Source: Mobilicoccus caccae
Lineage (GTDB): Bacteria > Actinomycetota > Actinomycetes > Actinomycetales > Dermatophilaceae
Assembly: GCF_030161635.1 (NCBI RefSeq)
Contig: NZ_BSUO01000001.1
Coordinates: forward strand, 682,001-746,000
Length of the DNA: 64,000 nucleotides
Reading direction: 5' to 3'
The notes beneath the pieces are model-generated. The model saw nothing but the letters and a program-made list of their open reading frames with translations. It did no database searches and had not been told where the DNA came from. Below, piece after piece: positions 17,489-30,375 of this stretch. A program made the position numbers and the translations under genes. How positions within the stretch are numbered: position 1 is the stretch's first letter; the number at the start of each line of letters is the position of its first letter.

Positions 17489-18655
17489 GTGAGCGAGAAA
17501 GACCTGCCAGTCCCCTTCGCCGCGCCCGACATCGGCGACGCGGAGATCGACGCCGTCGTCGAGGCGATGAGATCCGGATGGCTCACCACGGGCCCGCGGG
17601 CCGCGGCGTTCGAGACGGAGTTCGCCGAGTTCCTCGGGGGTGACCTGCACGCGGTGGCGCTCAACTCGGCGACCGCGGGCCTGCACCTCGCGCTCGAGGC
17701 CCTGGGCATCGGCCCCGGGGACGAGGTCATCGTCCCCACCTGGACCTTCACCGCCACCGCCGAGGTGGTGCGCTACCTGGGGGCCGACCCCGTCATCGTC
17801 GACGTCGACGACGACCTCCTCATCGACCTCGAGGCGACCGAGGCGGCGATCACTCCCCGCACCCGGGCCGTCATGCCCGTCCACCTCGCCGGGATGCCCG
17901 TCGAGCGAGGCGCGCTCGCGGCGCTGGCCGAGCGCCACGGCCTGGCCGTCGTCGAGGACGCCGCGCACAGCTTCCCGGCGCGCTCCTCGGGGACGATGGT
18001 CGGTGCCGGAGCCAGCGAGGCGGTCGTCTTCAGCTTCTACGCCACCAAGACGATGACCACCGGCGAGGGCGGCATGGTCGTCACCGCCGACCCCGAGCTC
18101 GCGCGCCGCATCCGCACCATGCGCCTGCACGGCATCAGCCGGGACGTCTTCGACCGATACTCCACCCCCGGCGCCGGCTGGGCCTACGACGTGGTCGCCC
18201 CCGGCTACAAGTACAACCTCACCGACCCCGCCGCGGCCATGGGTCGCGTCCAGCTCCGGCGCGCCGGGGCCATGCGCGATGCCCGCGCGAGTATCGCCGC
18301 CCGCTACGACGAGGCATTCGCCGACCTCCCGGTCGACCTCCCGCCCCACGCCCACCGCCCGGATGACGTGCACGCGTGGCATCTCTACGTCCTGCGTCTT
18401 CGTCCCGAGGCGCCGATCGACCGCGACACGTTCATCACGCGCCTGGGTGAGGTCGGCATCGGCGCCAGCGTCCACTTCATCCCCCTGCACCGTCATCCGT
18501 ACTGGGCGCAGACCTACGGGCTGTCCGATGCCGACTACCCGACGGCCGAACGGCACTTCCCGACCGTCGTCAGCCTGCCGCTGTCCTCCGGCCTGAGCCA
18601 GGCCCAGGTGGACAAGGTCGTCGCGACGGTACGGACCCTGCTCGGCGGGCGCTGA
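17489..18655 (+). CDS. DegT/DnrJ/EryC1 sugar aminotransferase, PglE-like
   Basis: A 388-residue PLP enzyme. Lys187 in FYATKTMTTGEGG is the expected Schiff-base lysine; VVEDAAHSFPA binds the cofactor; VPTWTFTATAEVV and YNLTDPAAAMGRVQL are further family motifs. It would aminate the 4-keto sugar made by the PglF/FlaA1-like enzyme encoded at 19282-21127. The GTG 17489 follows a -10 element by 6 bases; an overlapping GTG at 17487 is excluded by an immediate stop. Its TGA shares one base with the ATG of the initiating transferase (18655). Confidence 0.9.
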   Translation: MSEKDLPVPFAAPDIGDAEIDAVVEAMRSGWLTTGPRAAAFETEFAEFLGGDLHAVALNSATAGLHLALEALGIGPGDEVIVPTWTFTATAEVVRYLGADPVIVDVDDDLLIDLEATEAAITPRTRAVMPVHLAGMPVERGALAALAERHGLAVVEDAAHSFPARSSGTMVGAGASEAVVFSFYATKTMTTGEGGMVVTADPELARRIRTMRLHGISRDVFDRYSTPGAGWAYDVVAPGYKYNLTDPAAAMGRVQLRRAGAMRDARASIAARYDEAFADLPVDLPPHAHRPDDVHAWHLYVLRLRPEAPIDRDTFITRLGEVGIGASVHFIPLHRHPYWAQTYGLSDADYPTAERHFPTVVSLPLSSGLSQAQVDKVVATVRTLLGGR

Positions 18656-19394
18656 TGCCGGCCACTCCGGGGTATGCGAGGGCCAAGCGCGCCGTCGACG
18701 TCGTCGTGTCCGCCGCCGGCCTCGTCGCCACCGGGCCGCTCCTGGGTGTGCTGGCCGCCGCCGTCCGCGTCGACTCCCCCGGGCCGGTCTTCTTCCGGCA
18801 GACGCGGGTGGGGTTGGGCGGCGAGGAGTTCCGGATCCACAAGTTCCGCACGATGCACGTCGCGACGGCGGGGAGGCGCGCATCGCCGTCACCGCCTCCG
18901 GCGACCCCCGCATCACGCGGACCGGGCGCGTGCTGCGTCGGACCAAGCTGGATGAGTTGCCCCAGCTCATCGACGTGCTGAGCGGCCGCATGAGCCTGGT
19001 GGGTCCACGCCCCGAGGTGCCCCAGTACGTCGCCCGCTGGGACCCGGCGATGCGTGCGGAGATCCTGTCCGTGCGGCCCGGCATCACCGATCCGGCGAGT
19101 CTGGCCGGCCTGGACGAGGCCACCGAACTGGCCGGGGCGGCCGATCCCGAGGCCTACTACGTCGAGGTCATCCTGCCGCGCAAGCAGGCGATGTACGTCG
19201 ACTACGTGCGAACGGCGTCGCTGCGCGGTGATCTCCGGTTGGTGCTCGCCACGCTCCGCGCGCTCCTGCCCGGCCTGCCCGCTACTGCGACAACCCGGCC
19301 AGTGAGCGCAGGTGCAGGCGCACGGCGTCCGGGTCGGTCTGGGCGGGGTCGTGCAGGCACGACGGGGCGAGGGCAGGCACGTCGACCGACCTGA
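18655..19394 (+). CDS. PglC/WcaJ-type initiating sugar-phosphate transferase (frameshifted as given)
   Basis: Restored, about 246 residues: one membrane helix (VVVSAAGLVATGPLLGVLAA), then DSPGPVFFRQTRVG, the KFRTM motif, and RTKLDELPQLIDVLSG followed by MSLVGPRPE. These are the hallmarks of bacterial sugar transferases that move a sugar phosphate onto undecaprenyl phosphate, the first membrane step of repeat-unit assembly. One G is missing at the run 18870-18873; adding it joins ATAGE to ARIAVTASGDP. The last 110 bases overlap the convergent dehydratase gene and look unlike the family, so the true C-terminus is uncertain. Confidence 0.8.
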
Positions 19395-21127
19395 CGAGGT
19401 GGTGGGCCGTGGTCCGGCGGTTCTCGGCGCCACCGAACAGGTCTTCCTCGAGCTTCTCGCCCGGCCGCAGCCCCGTGTACACGACCTCGATGTCGTGCCG
19501 CCCCGACAGGCGGATGAGCGTGCGCGCGAGATGGTCGATGCGGACCGGCTCGCCCATGTCGAGCACCATGACCTCGCCGTCGTGGCCCATCGACGAGGCC
19601 TGCAGGACGAGCTGGCACGCCTCGGGGATGAGCATGAAGTAGCGGGTGACCTCGGGGTGGGTGACCGTGACCGGACCGCCGCGATGGATCTGCTCGGTGA
19701 ACGCCGGGATGATCGACCCGCGGGAGCCGAGGACGTTGCCGAACCTGACGCTGACGTACGTGCCCTCGTGGTGTTCGCCGTACCAGGCCGTCAGGCACTC
19801 ACCGATGCGCTTGCTCACCCCGAGGACCGAGGTGGGGTCGGCCGCCTTGTCGGTGGAGATGTTGACGACGGTGGACGCGCCGCACGCGGCCGCCGCGGCG
19901 AGCACGTTGGCCGTGCCGATGACGTTCGTCTTCCAGGCCTCTGCCGGGAAGCGTTCGAGCAGGGGCAGGTGCTTGAGCGCCGCCGCATGGAAGACGACGT
20001 CCGGACGGGCCTGGGCGAAGACCTCGGCCAGCCGGGGGCGTCGCGCAGATCGGCGAGCACGACGTCGTCGCTGTCGAGCAGGCCGTGACCCACGAGCCCG
20101 ACCTGCGTCGAGTGCAGACCCGATTCGTCCCGGTCGAGCAGGATGAGCCGCTCGGGGGCGAACCGCGAGATCTGGCGGCACAGTTCGGAGCCGATCGACC
20201 CACCGGCGCCCGTGACCAGGACCCGGCGCCCGGCGAGGTGATCGCCGATCATCCCCTCGTCGAGATCGACGGGACGGCGTCCGAGGAAGTCGGCGAAGTC
20301 GAGATCCCGCAGGTCGTGGACGCTCGGGGTGCCGACGACCTCGGCGACGTTGGGCAGCACCTTGACGTCGATGCCCAGCGAGGCGGCCGTGGCCGAGATC
20401 TCCTCCAGCACCGACGCAGGGGCGCTCGGAGCCGCGAGGACGAGCAACGTCGCGCCCACCTCGCCCGCCACCCGCTCCAGGTCCTCGTGCCCGCCGAGGA
20501 CCTTGACGCCCTCGATGCGTCGTCGGCGCTTGACCGGGTCGTCGTCGAGGAAAGCGACCGGGGCGACCGGGCTGTCGTCCTCAGCGACCAACATGCGCAC
20601 CAGGCGGCTGCCGGCACCACCGGCCCCGAACACGAGGGCGGGCCGGCCCTTGCCCGAGACCACCGCCCGCCGCGTCGCGCGGGCACGGACGACGAACCGC
20701 AGGGCGAACATCAAGGCCAGGGCCAGCGGTCCGGCCGTGCCGGGGAGGAGCGGGGCACCAGCGGTGGATAGACGATGAGCAACCACACGAGCAGGACGAC
20801 GGCGGTGACGGCCACGGCGATCGTGAGATCGACGGCCTCCTCGTACGACCCGCGCACCCGCGAGCGGCCGTACAGGCGCAGGACCGCACCCGCGACGAGA
20901 TGGACGACGACGACGCCCGCCACCGCGATCCACGTGTCGAGCGCGAACACCCGCTCGGGACGGAAGTCGTACCGCAGCCACACCGACGCGAACAACGCGG
21001 CGGCCCAGGCGGACGCGTCGAGAGCGGCCCACCGCAGGTCCCGATGTCCCCGCTGCGCGTGCGTGAGCACTCGGCCTCCCAGATTCCCCTCGACACTCAT
21101 GCGGCGTATGGCGACCCCCGCCACCAT
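19282..21127 (-). CDS. PglF/FlaA1/WbpM-like UDP-sugar 4,6-dehydratase (two frameshifts as given)
   Basis: Restored, about 615 residues: four membrane spans in the first 190 residues, a redox-like Rossmann domain (VFGAGGAGSRLVRML), then the SDR domain with VLVTGAGGSIGSELCR, HAAALKHLPLLE, NISTDKAADPTSVLGVSKR and SRGSIIPAF. The C-terminus ends in RSLAGL. Converts UDP-GlcNAc to a 4-keto-6-deoxy sugar. One base is missing at the G5 run 20034-20038 and one at the G4 run 20752-20755. Start at ATG 21127 or ATG 21100; neither has a good ribosome site. A TATATT box lies 10 bases before 21127. Confidence 0.82.
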
Positions 21128-21215
21128 GGCTTCGTCCAATATAGGTGCGAACGCGCGCCTGGCCGAGCCGCCAAGCCGCGAACGCGACAGGCCACCACAG
21201 GACTTCACGGGTGAC

Positions 21216-21221
21216 TAGCGT
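21216..21221 (+). promoter_or_regulatory. -10 element TAGCGT for a leaderless mRNA
   Basis: TAGCGT, 7 bases, then the ATG at 21229. It lies in the 101-base divergent gap between the dehydratase and oxidoreductase genes. Confidence 0.6.
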
Positions 21222-21228
21222 TGTCGCC

Positions 21229-22195
21229 ATGCTCGCCGTCTACTGCGAAACCCAGTCCCAGACCGATCCGCTCTCCGGCCTCGTCGTCGGTGAACGCCCC
21301 GACCCGGAGCCGCGTGAGGGCTGGGAGGTCGTCACCCTCAAGGCCGCCACGCTCAATCACCACGACCTGTTCTCCCTGCAGGGGATCGGTCTGCCCGCCG
21401 ATCGGCTGCCGATGATCCTCGGGTGCGACGGCGCCGGCATCGACGCCCAGGGGCGGGAGGTGATCCTGCACAGCGTCATCGCCACGCCCGGATGGTCCGG
21501 CGACGAGACGTTCGACCCCAAGCGCTCGCTGTTCTCCGAGGTGGCCCAGGGCACGTTCTCCGAGAAGGTCCTCGTGCCGAGCGCCAACCTCGTGGCCAAG
21601 CCCGAGGACATGAGCTGGGCCACCGCCGCCGCGTTGCCGACCGCCTGGCTCACCGCGTACCGGATGCTCTTCACCAACGCCGGGGTGTCGCCGGGCTCGC
21701 TCGTGCTGGTCCAGGGCGCGGGCGGCGGGGTCGCCACGGCGCTGATCCAGCTCGGCGCCGCTGCGGGCCTGCGCATGTGGGTGACGAGCCGTGACCCCGA
21801 GAAGGGGAGCGTGCCAAGGAGCTCGGCGCCGAGGCGGTGTTCGAGTCGGGAGCCCGCCTGCCCGAGAAGGTCGACGCCGTGATGGACTCCGTCGGCGCGG
21901 CCACCTGGTCTCACTCGGTCAACGTGCTGCGACCCGGCGGCACGATCGTCACCTGCGGCGCCACCAGCGGAGACGCCCCCGCCAAGGCCGAACTGACCAA
22001 GATCTTCTTCCGCCAGCTACGGGTCATCGGCTCCACCATGGGCAACAAGGCCGAACTCGCCCTGCTGTCGCAGTTCGTGCAGCGTCACGGCCTCGAGCCG
22101 GTCGTCGACCTCACCGTGCCGCTCTCGGAGGCCGCGACGGGATTCGAGCGCCTGGCCTCGGGGAGTCCTTCGGCAAGATCGTGCTGACGAACTGA
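21229..22195 (+). CDS. Zinc-independent quinone oxidoreductase-like MDR protein (two frameshifts as given)
   Basis: Restored, about 322 residues of the medium-chain dehydrogenase/reductase fold: a GroES-like domain with LNHHDLFSLQGIG and ILGCDGAG, then the NADPH-binding VLVQGAGGGVATALIQLG and VMDSVGAATWSHSVNVLRPGG. Zinc-binding cysteines of the alcohol dehydrogenases are absent, so quinone- or enone-reductase activity is likeliest. One G is missing at 21804-21807 (restores KGERAKELGAEAVFES) and one at 22160-22163 (restores ASGESFGKIVLTN). It is unrelated to the polysaccharide locus by function and marks its edge. Confidence 0.8.
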
Positions 22196-22222
22196 CCTCG
22201 CAGGACCGGTCTCGACGGGTCC

Positions 22223-22993
22223 TCAGCGGGGCGCGATGGCCACGGCGCGTCCGCCGACCGTGGCCGTCGCCGTCGTGATGATGCGGTAGGTCGCCGCACC
22301 GACGGCCGTGGGCCGGGTGAACGTCGCCCGGCCCGCCGCGTCGGTGCGGGCCGTGGAGATCGTCGACCACGTGCAGGTGGAGGCCACACACGTCTGGTGC
22401 TGCAGTGCCGCCGTGGCGCCGGACCACGGACGCAGCGCCGCCGACGCCGCGTCGTACCTGGTCGCCGCCACGGTGACGTTCTCGGGTGCGGCGGTCGCGG
22501 TGAGCGTCGACCCGGCCTTGACCACCAACGAGCCCGGGACCACGACCAACTGGCCGTAGTCGGCGTCGTGACCGAACACGGGCACGAGGCGGTGCTTGCC
22601 GATCGAGGTCGCGTCGGGGGTGGGCACCGTGAGGGTCCTGGCGCCGTGGCCCGTGAGCGTGAACCGGCCGACCTCGGCACCCGAGGGGCTCACGACCCGC
22701 CAGCCGGCCGAGGCGCCCATAGGGCAGGACGCGTCGAGCTTGACCACGACGCTGGTGCTCGGGCCGCTGGTCGTCACCACCGGGGGCACGATCGGTGAGC
22801 AGGACTCCCGAGGCCCGGGAGCAGGCTTGATCGCCGGCTTGGCCACACCGGCTGCCGGCGCACCGACCGGCGGAGCGTTCTCGGCGAAGGCCGTCGGGGC
22901 CGACAGGGCGAGAGCCGCGGGAGCGAGCACGAGGCACGCGGCCAGGCGTGCGAACGCACGGGAACGGCGCGGGAAGGGGGCGATCACAGGCAT
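22223..22993 (-). CDS. Secreted protein of unknown function
   Basis: A 256-residue exported protein. The N-terminus is a textbook signal peptide: RR-rich start, hydrophobic core LAACLVLAPAALALS, probable cleavage after AFA. The mature part is proline- and alanine-rich at first (residues about 38-60), then carries beta-sandwich-like stretches with repeated TATAAPENVTV and TTATATVGG segments and four cysteines that could form disulfides. No catalytic motif is seen. Start at 22993 has GAGGAG 7 bases upstream; a start 10 codons earlier has none. It could be a small cell-surface Ig-like protein. Confidence 0.75.
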   Translation of the reverse strand: MPVIAPFPRRSRAFARLAACLVLAPAALALSAPTAFAENAPPVGAPAAGVAKPAIKPAPGPRESCSPIVPPVVTTSGPSTSVVVKLDASCPMGASAGWRVVSPSGAEVGRFTLTGHGARTLTVPTPDATSIGKHRLVPVFGHDADYGQLVVVPGSLVVKAGSTLTATAAPENVTVAATRYDAASAALRPWSGATAALQHQTCVASTCTWSTISTARTDAAGRATFTRPTAVGAATYRIITTATATVGGRAVAIAPR

Positions 22994-23101
22994 GGGAACT
23001 CCTCGAAGGGGCGGCGTGGTCACCTTAGCCAGGTCCGCTGACGGTGGGGCGGCCCTTCGTGTCGCTGCGGGCCCTCACCCGTCCTCAGACCGGTGACGCG
23101 A

Positions 23102-23140
23102 GGCGCCCCGGCCCCCTGACAGGTCGGGGTCCGGGGCGCC
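23102..23140 (-). terminator. Terminator of the DUF4097-padR operon
   Basis: A long GC-rich hairpin just downstream of the padR stop: arm GGCGCCCCGG and following bases pair with arm CCGGGGCGCC across 23102-23140, with one bulge and a two-base loop. No T-tract, as usual for actinobacteria. Confidence 0.7.
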
Positions 23141-23156
23141 GTCGTCGGCAGGCGCG

Positions 23157-24085
23157 TCACCTCCGCGGCGGGTCGAGGACCTCCTGGATCCGCTCGCCGG
23201 CGTCCTTGAGGATGGCGATGACCTCGCGCACCTGCGCGGCGCTCGGGAACGGGCCGGGCGGGGACTGATCGCGCTGCTCCTCAGCCGGTTCCGGCTCCTC
23301 GACCACCTCGCCCAGGACCTCCTCACCGTCGGGGATCCGCGCGCTCGAGGCCGCGCCGGGAGGCGGCGCGGTGACCGTGGCGTGGGGGTCGGCGGTGTCG
23401 GTGGCGGGCTCCGGAGCGGGGTCCGACTCGGTCTTCGGGGCGCCGTCCTGCGGGGAGTTCGGAGCGTTACGCTCTGAGGATGTGACATTGGTCACATCAC
23501 CGGGATCGGCCGCGTCGGGCGGCCCGAAACCCCATCGTCGCACCGCGCGGGAGATCGCGTCGGCGTCGGGCAGATGCCCCCGCGTCAGGCCGCCGATGAG
23601 GCCGTCGAGGTCGAACGGGGGCGGCGTGTCCGCGCCGGCGGTGGGGCCGGCGTGGTCGGTGACGTCGCTCCAGCGCGCCGAGGAGCTCCCGCCCGCTCCT
23701 CCGCGCAGGTGAGCCGTCGCGGCCGCGACCTCCGAGCGCAGGTCCTCGGAGCCGGCACGGACCCGGCGACGCATCTCCTCGGCGAGGCGGTCGGCGGAGG
23801 CGTCGAGGGAGGACTCGAGCGCGGCGATCTCCTCCTCGCGCGCGCCGGCCTCGGCCCGGCCGGCGTCGGTGAGTCGGTAGAGCGCCTTGCGACCCTCGTC
23901 GGTGCGCTCCACCAGGCCCTCCTCCTCCAGTTTGGAAAGGCGCGGGTAGACCGTGCCCGGGCTGGGGAGTACATGCCGGAGAAGCGGTTCTCCAGGTCGC
24001 GGATGATGTCGTACCCGTGGCGCGGCCCCTCGCGCAGCAGCGCGAGCAGGTAGAGCCGCAGTTGACCGTGGCCGAAGACACTCAT
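23157..24085 (-). CDS. PadR-family transcription regulator with long C-terminal tail (frameshifted as given)
   Basis: Restored, about 309 residues. Residues 1-90 are the PadR winged helix: LRLYLLALLREGPRHGYDII, MYSPSPGTVYPRLSKLEEEGLV and RKALYRLTDAGRAE. A coiled-coil (about 95-150) gives the dimer. The remaining 150 residues are acidic, proline-rich and probably disordered, then a helix near the end (REVIAILKDAGERI). The usual family length is 110-200. One C is missing at the G4 run 23964-23967 (plus strand). It overlaps the DUF4097 gene by one base and very likely represses their shared promoter through the operator at 25052-25091. Confidence 0.83.
23481..23496. promoter_or_regulatory. CRP/GlxR-type palindrome inside padR
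   Basis: Perfect TGTGA-N6-TCACA within the padR coding region, in its disordered tail. It may be chance or a true binding site for a CRP/GlxR-family protein; no promoter is evident beside it. Confidence 0.35.
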
Positions 24086-25035
24086 CAGATGCCCGTCCCG
24101 GCGTCGGGGCCGCCGGGCCCCCGCCGGTCCTGACCGGGCACGTCGTCCTGGATGTCGCTGGGCGCGCCCCAGGTGTCGCCGATGACCGGCCCGGTGCCGG
24201 GGCCGGTGTGGTTGCCGGCGCGGCGCAGGACGACGAGATCGCCGGTGACGGTGCGGGCCTTGACGGCGACGCTGCGGTCGCCGGCGTAGCGGTGGCCACC
24301 GCGCTTGCCGTCCTCGAGCAGCGGCTCGCCGTCGACGACGACGTGCCCGGAGGTGGAGGCGACCGAGGCGTCGTAGCCGCTGTCGGCCGGCATCCGCACC
24401 GAGACCTCACCCGAGACGGAGTTGGCGGTGACGAGCGAGGGCCCGTGACGCAGGTCGAGGATCGTCCGGCCGGACACGGAGTTGACGCGCGCGGAGCGCA
24501 GCACGGCGTCGCGGACGGTGATGTCGCCCGAGACCGTCTTGGCCTTGAGCTCGCCCGAGGGGGAGGCGCAGTCGACGTCACCGCTGACCGTCGTCACGTC
24601 GATGCGGCCCGTGGGGTGATCGAGGGTGACGTCGCCGGAGACGGTGTAGACGGTGACCGGGCCGTGCGAACCGCCGGAGAGGACGTCGGCCGAGACCGTG
24701 CGCACGGAGACGGCGGTGTCGTCGGGGACCGACAGCGTGAGTCGGACGCGGGGCCGGTTGTGGCTCTCGCCGGCGCCGCCCAGGAACGACTTGAGTGCAC
24801 CCCAGACCTGACCGTCGGCGTCCTTGAGCTGCTCCAGCTTGAGCGCCCCGCCTGTCGAGGAGGTCGCGAGCGGCGGCCCGGTGAGTTCGTGGACCACGAG
24901 GGTCGCCTGCCGAGTGTGCGGTGAGGCGATGACGTCGACCGACCCGCTGACGACGGTCACCGTCACGCTCTTGGGCCGCTCGAAGTCACGGGTGGTGGGG
25001 GATTCGATGCGGTCGGTGTTCGGCTGTTCGGTCAT
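24085..25035 (-). CDS. DUF4097 beta-helix protein
   Basis: A 316-residue protein made of about ten short repeats of the kind TVSGDV, SVSGEV and TVTGDL, the parallel beta-helix pattern of the DUF4097 (adhesin-like) family. No signal peptide, so it is probably cytoplasmic or exported by another way. Actinobacterial DUF4097 genes are often linked to PadR regulators, as here; the role is unknown but cell-envelope stress is often suggested. The ATG at 25035 has AGGAGA upstream, which excludes a longer start reading through the operator. Confidence 0.85.
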   Translation of the reverse strand: MTEQPNTDRIESPTTRDFERPKSVTVTVVSGSVDVIASPHTRQATLVVHELTGPPLATSSTGGALKLEQLKDADGQVWGALKSFLGGAGESHNRPRVRLTLSVPDDTAVSVRTVSADVLSGGSHGPVTVYTVSGDVTLDHPTGRIDVTTVSGDVDCASPSGELKAKTVSGDITVRDAVLRSARVNSVSGRTILDLRHGPSLVTANSVSGEVSVRMPADSGYDASVASTSGHVVVDGEPLLEDGKRGGHRYAGDRSVAVKARTVTGDLVVLRRAGNHTGPGTGPVIGDTWGAPSDIQDDVPGQDRRGPGGPDAGTGI

Positions 25036-25051
25036 CCCGGTTCTCCTGAAT

Positions 25052-25091
25052 CGCGATAGATCGTGTCCTGTCGAAAACACGATATATCGCG
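25052..25091. promoter_or_regulatory. Tandem PadR-type operator
   Basis: Two 15-base arms, CGCGATAGATCGTGT and ACACGATATATCGCG, are inverted repeats of each other at 14 of 15 positions with a 10-base gap. Each arm holds its own CGATATATCG-like dyad, centres 27 bp apart. It sits over the expected promoter of the DUF4097-padR operon, which predicts autorepression. Confidence 0.75.
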
Positions 25092-25108
25092 TCAGGCGCG
25101 AAGGGAAT

Positions 25109-25137
25109 GGGGGTTTCCCCCGATCCGTGGACCGGGG
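25109..25137 (-). terminator. Probable terminator of the GDSL gene
   Basis: Nested hairpins (GGGGG-TTT-CCCCC and CCCCGATCC with GGACCGGGG) directly after the stop of the minus-strand esterase gene. Confidence 0.45.
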
Positions 25138-25860
25138 TCAGCCCTCGATCTGCAGCCAGCTCTCCCAGCCGCCGTGGAGCACCAGCCAGGCGAGCAGTCC
25201 GTAGCCGGCCTGGCCGGGGTGGCGCTGGTCGCGGGAGGCGCCGAGGTCGCTCAGCCACTGGTCGTGCTCGAGCAGCGGGTAGTAGCAGTCGACGAACGGC
25301 ACCGAGCGGCGCGCACACACGTCCGCCTGGGCTTCGACGACGATCTCGAGGCGTTCGTTGAGAGAGGGGTCGATGGTGGGCGGCGGGCCGACGACGAAGG
25401 GCGCGATGCCGCGAGCGGTAGCGTCGTCGAGGATGTTGGCGAGGTTGAGTCGCGAACGTGCGGTCGTCAGGCCCTCGAAGACGTCGTTCTGGCCGACACC
25501 GACGACGAGGCGACGCTCGCGGCGCTCCTGCCAGCGCAGCAGCCCCTCACCCTTCCACCGGTCCAGGACGTCGGCCGAGCACTCGCCGCGGATGCCGAGG
25601 TTGTACGTGGAGACGTCGAGGTCGGGGTGGGAGGTGCGCCCCATGACGCGGGAGACCCAGCCGAGACCCTTGGGGTCGCCGTAGCCGGAGACGAACCCGT
25701 CGCCGATGAACACGATGCCGACGTCGCGGGGGCCGTCGTGCGCGAAGGAGTCGGCGCTCGGCGTGAAGGTGGTGGGGATGCCGTCGTCCATGGCGTCTTC
25801 CACGGGTTCGCCGAGGGAACCGCCGAAGTCGTAGGCGCCGGTGGTGTCGTCAGTGCTCAC
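25138..25860 (-). CDS. GDSL/SGNH-family esterase
   Basis: A 240-residue hydrolase. FIGDGFVSG is block I but with G-D-G-F in place of G-D-S: the usual catalytic serine is replaced, unless the Ser of VSG serves. NLGIRGE resembles block II, VGVGQND is block III, and DQRHPGQAGY is block V with the Asp-His pair. The missing block-I serine makes the activity doubtful: it could be a degenerate, non-catalytic member. The N-terminal 35 residues are acidic. GTG start at 25860; only 6 bases from the stop of the DUF6104 gene, so likely one mRNA. Confidence 0.8.
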   Translation of the reverse strand: MSTDDTTGAYDFGGSLGEPVEDAMDDGIPTTFTPSADSFAHDGPRDVGIVFIGDGFVSGYGDPKGLGWVSRVMGRTSHPDLDVSTYNLGIRGECSADVLDRWKGEGLLRWQERRERRLVVGVGQNDVFEGLTTARSRLNLANILDDATARGIAPFVVGPPPTIDPSLNERLEIVVEAQADVCARRSVPFVDCYYPLLEHDQWLSDLGASRDQRHPGQAGYGLLAWLVLHGGWESWLQIEG

Positions 25861-25866
25861 GGATGT

Positions 25867-26052
25867 TCAGTCCTCATCGTCGTCGAGTCGGGCCAACCAG
25901 GTGGCGAGGCGTTCGATGGGGATCTCGAACTCCGGGTTGAGATCGACGAACGTCCGGAACTGCTCGGCGAGCCAGTCGATCGTGACCTCGTCGTCCCCAC
26001 GGCGGCTCGCGAGCTCCTCGATGCCGCGGTCGGTGAAGTACACGAGGACCAT
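25867..26052 (-). CDS. DUF6104 small protein
   Basis: A 61-residue protein with the pattern YFTDRGIEELASRRGDDEV, then WLAEQFRTFVDLNPEFEIPIERLATWLARLDDDED, which I recognise as the DUF6104 family of actinobacteria. Length equals the family. No cysteines, no signal, no membrane span; two helices around an acidic tail. The function is unknown. It sits between kgd (128 bases upstream) and the GDSL gene. Start ATG 26052 has TGAGG upstream. Confidence 0.8.
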   Translation of the reverse strand: MVLVYFTDRGIEELASRRGDDEVTIDWLAEQFRTFVDLNPEFEIPIERLATWLARLDDDED

Positions 26053-26179
26053 TCTGCCTCATGCATCCCGCCTGGTCGTTGACCTCCGCCGCGCCGCGCG
26101 TGGTGTCGCGCCGCAGCAGGGTGGAGATGCCGGTCGTCGATCGGTCGGCGGCCACGCCACCGACCGATCGACGACGGGG

Positions 26180-30172
<3,993 letters not shown>

Positions 30173-30375
30173 GGATATAACGCCTCTTTCGTACGTCGAC
30201 TATGACGGCTTGGGCCCCGCAACGACCGTCGAGAACCGTGCGTCGACGGACGCGGATACGACATCGGACGCGGCGAGGACGTACGTGACTCAGGGTACAT
30301 GTGCCCTGGTGCGACGGCGCGGCACGGTGCACCCCGTTTCGCGGACGTCGCCGGGGCGCGAAACTGCAGGCAGCC

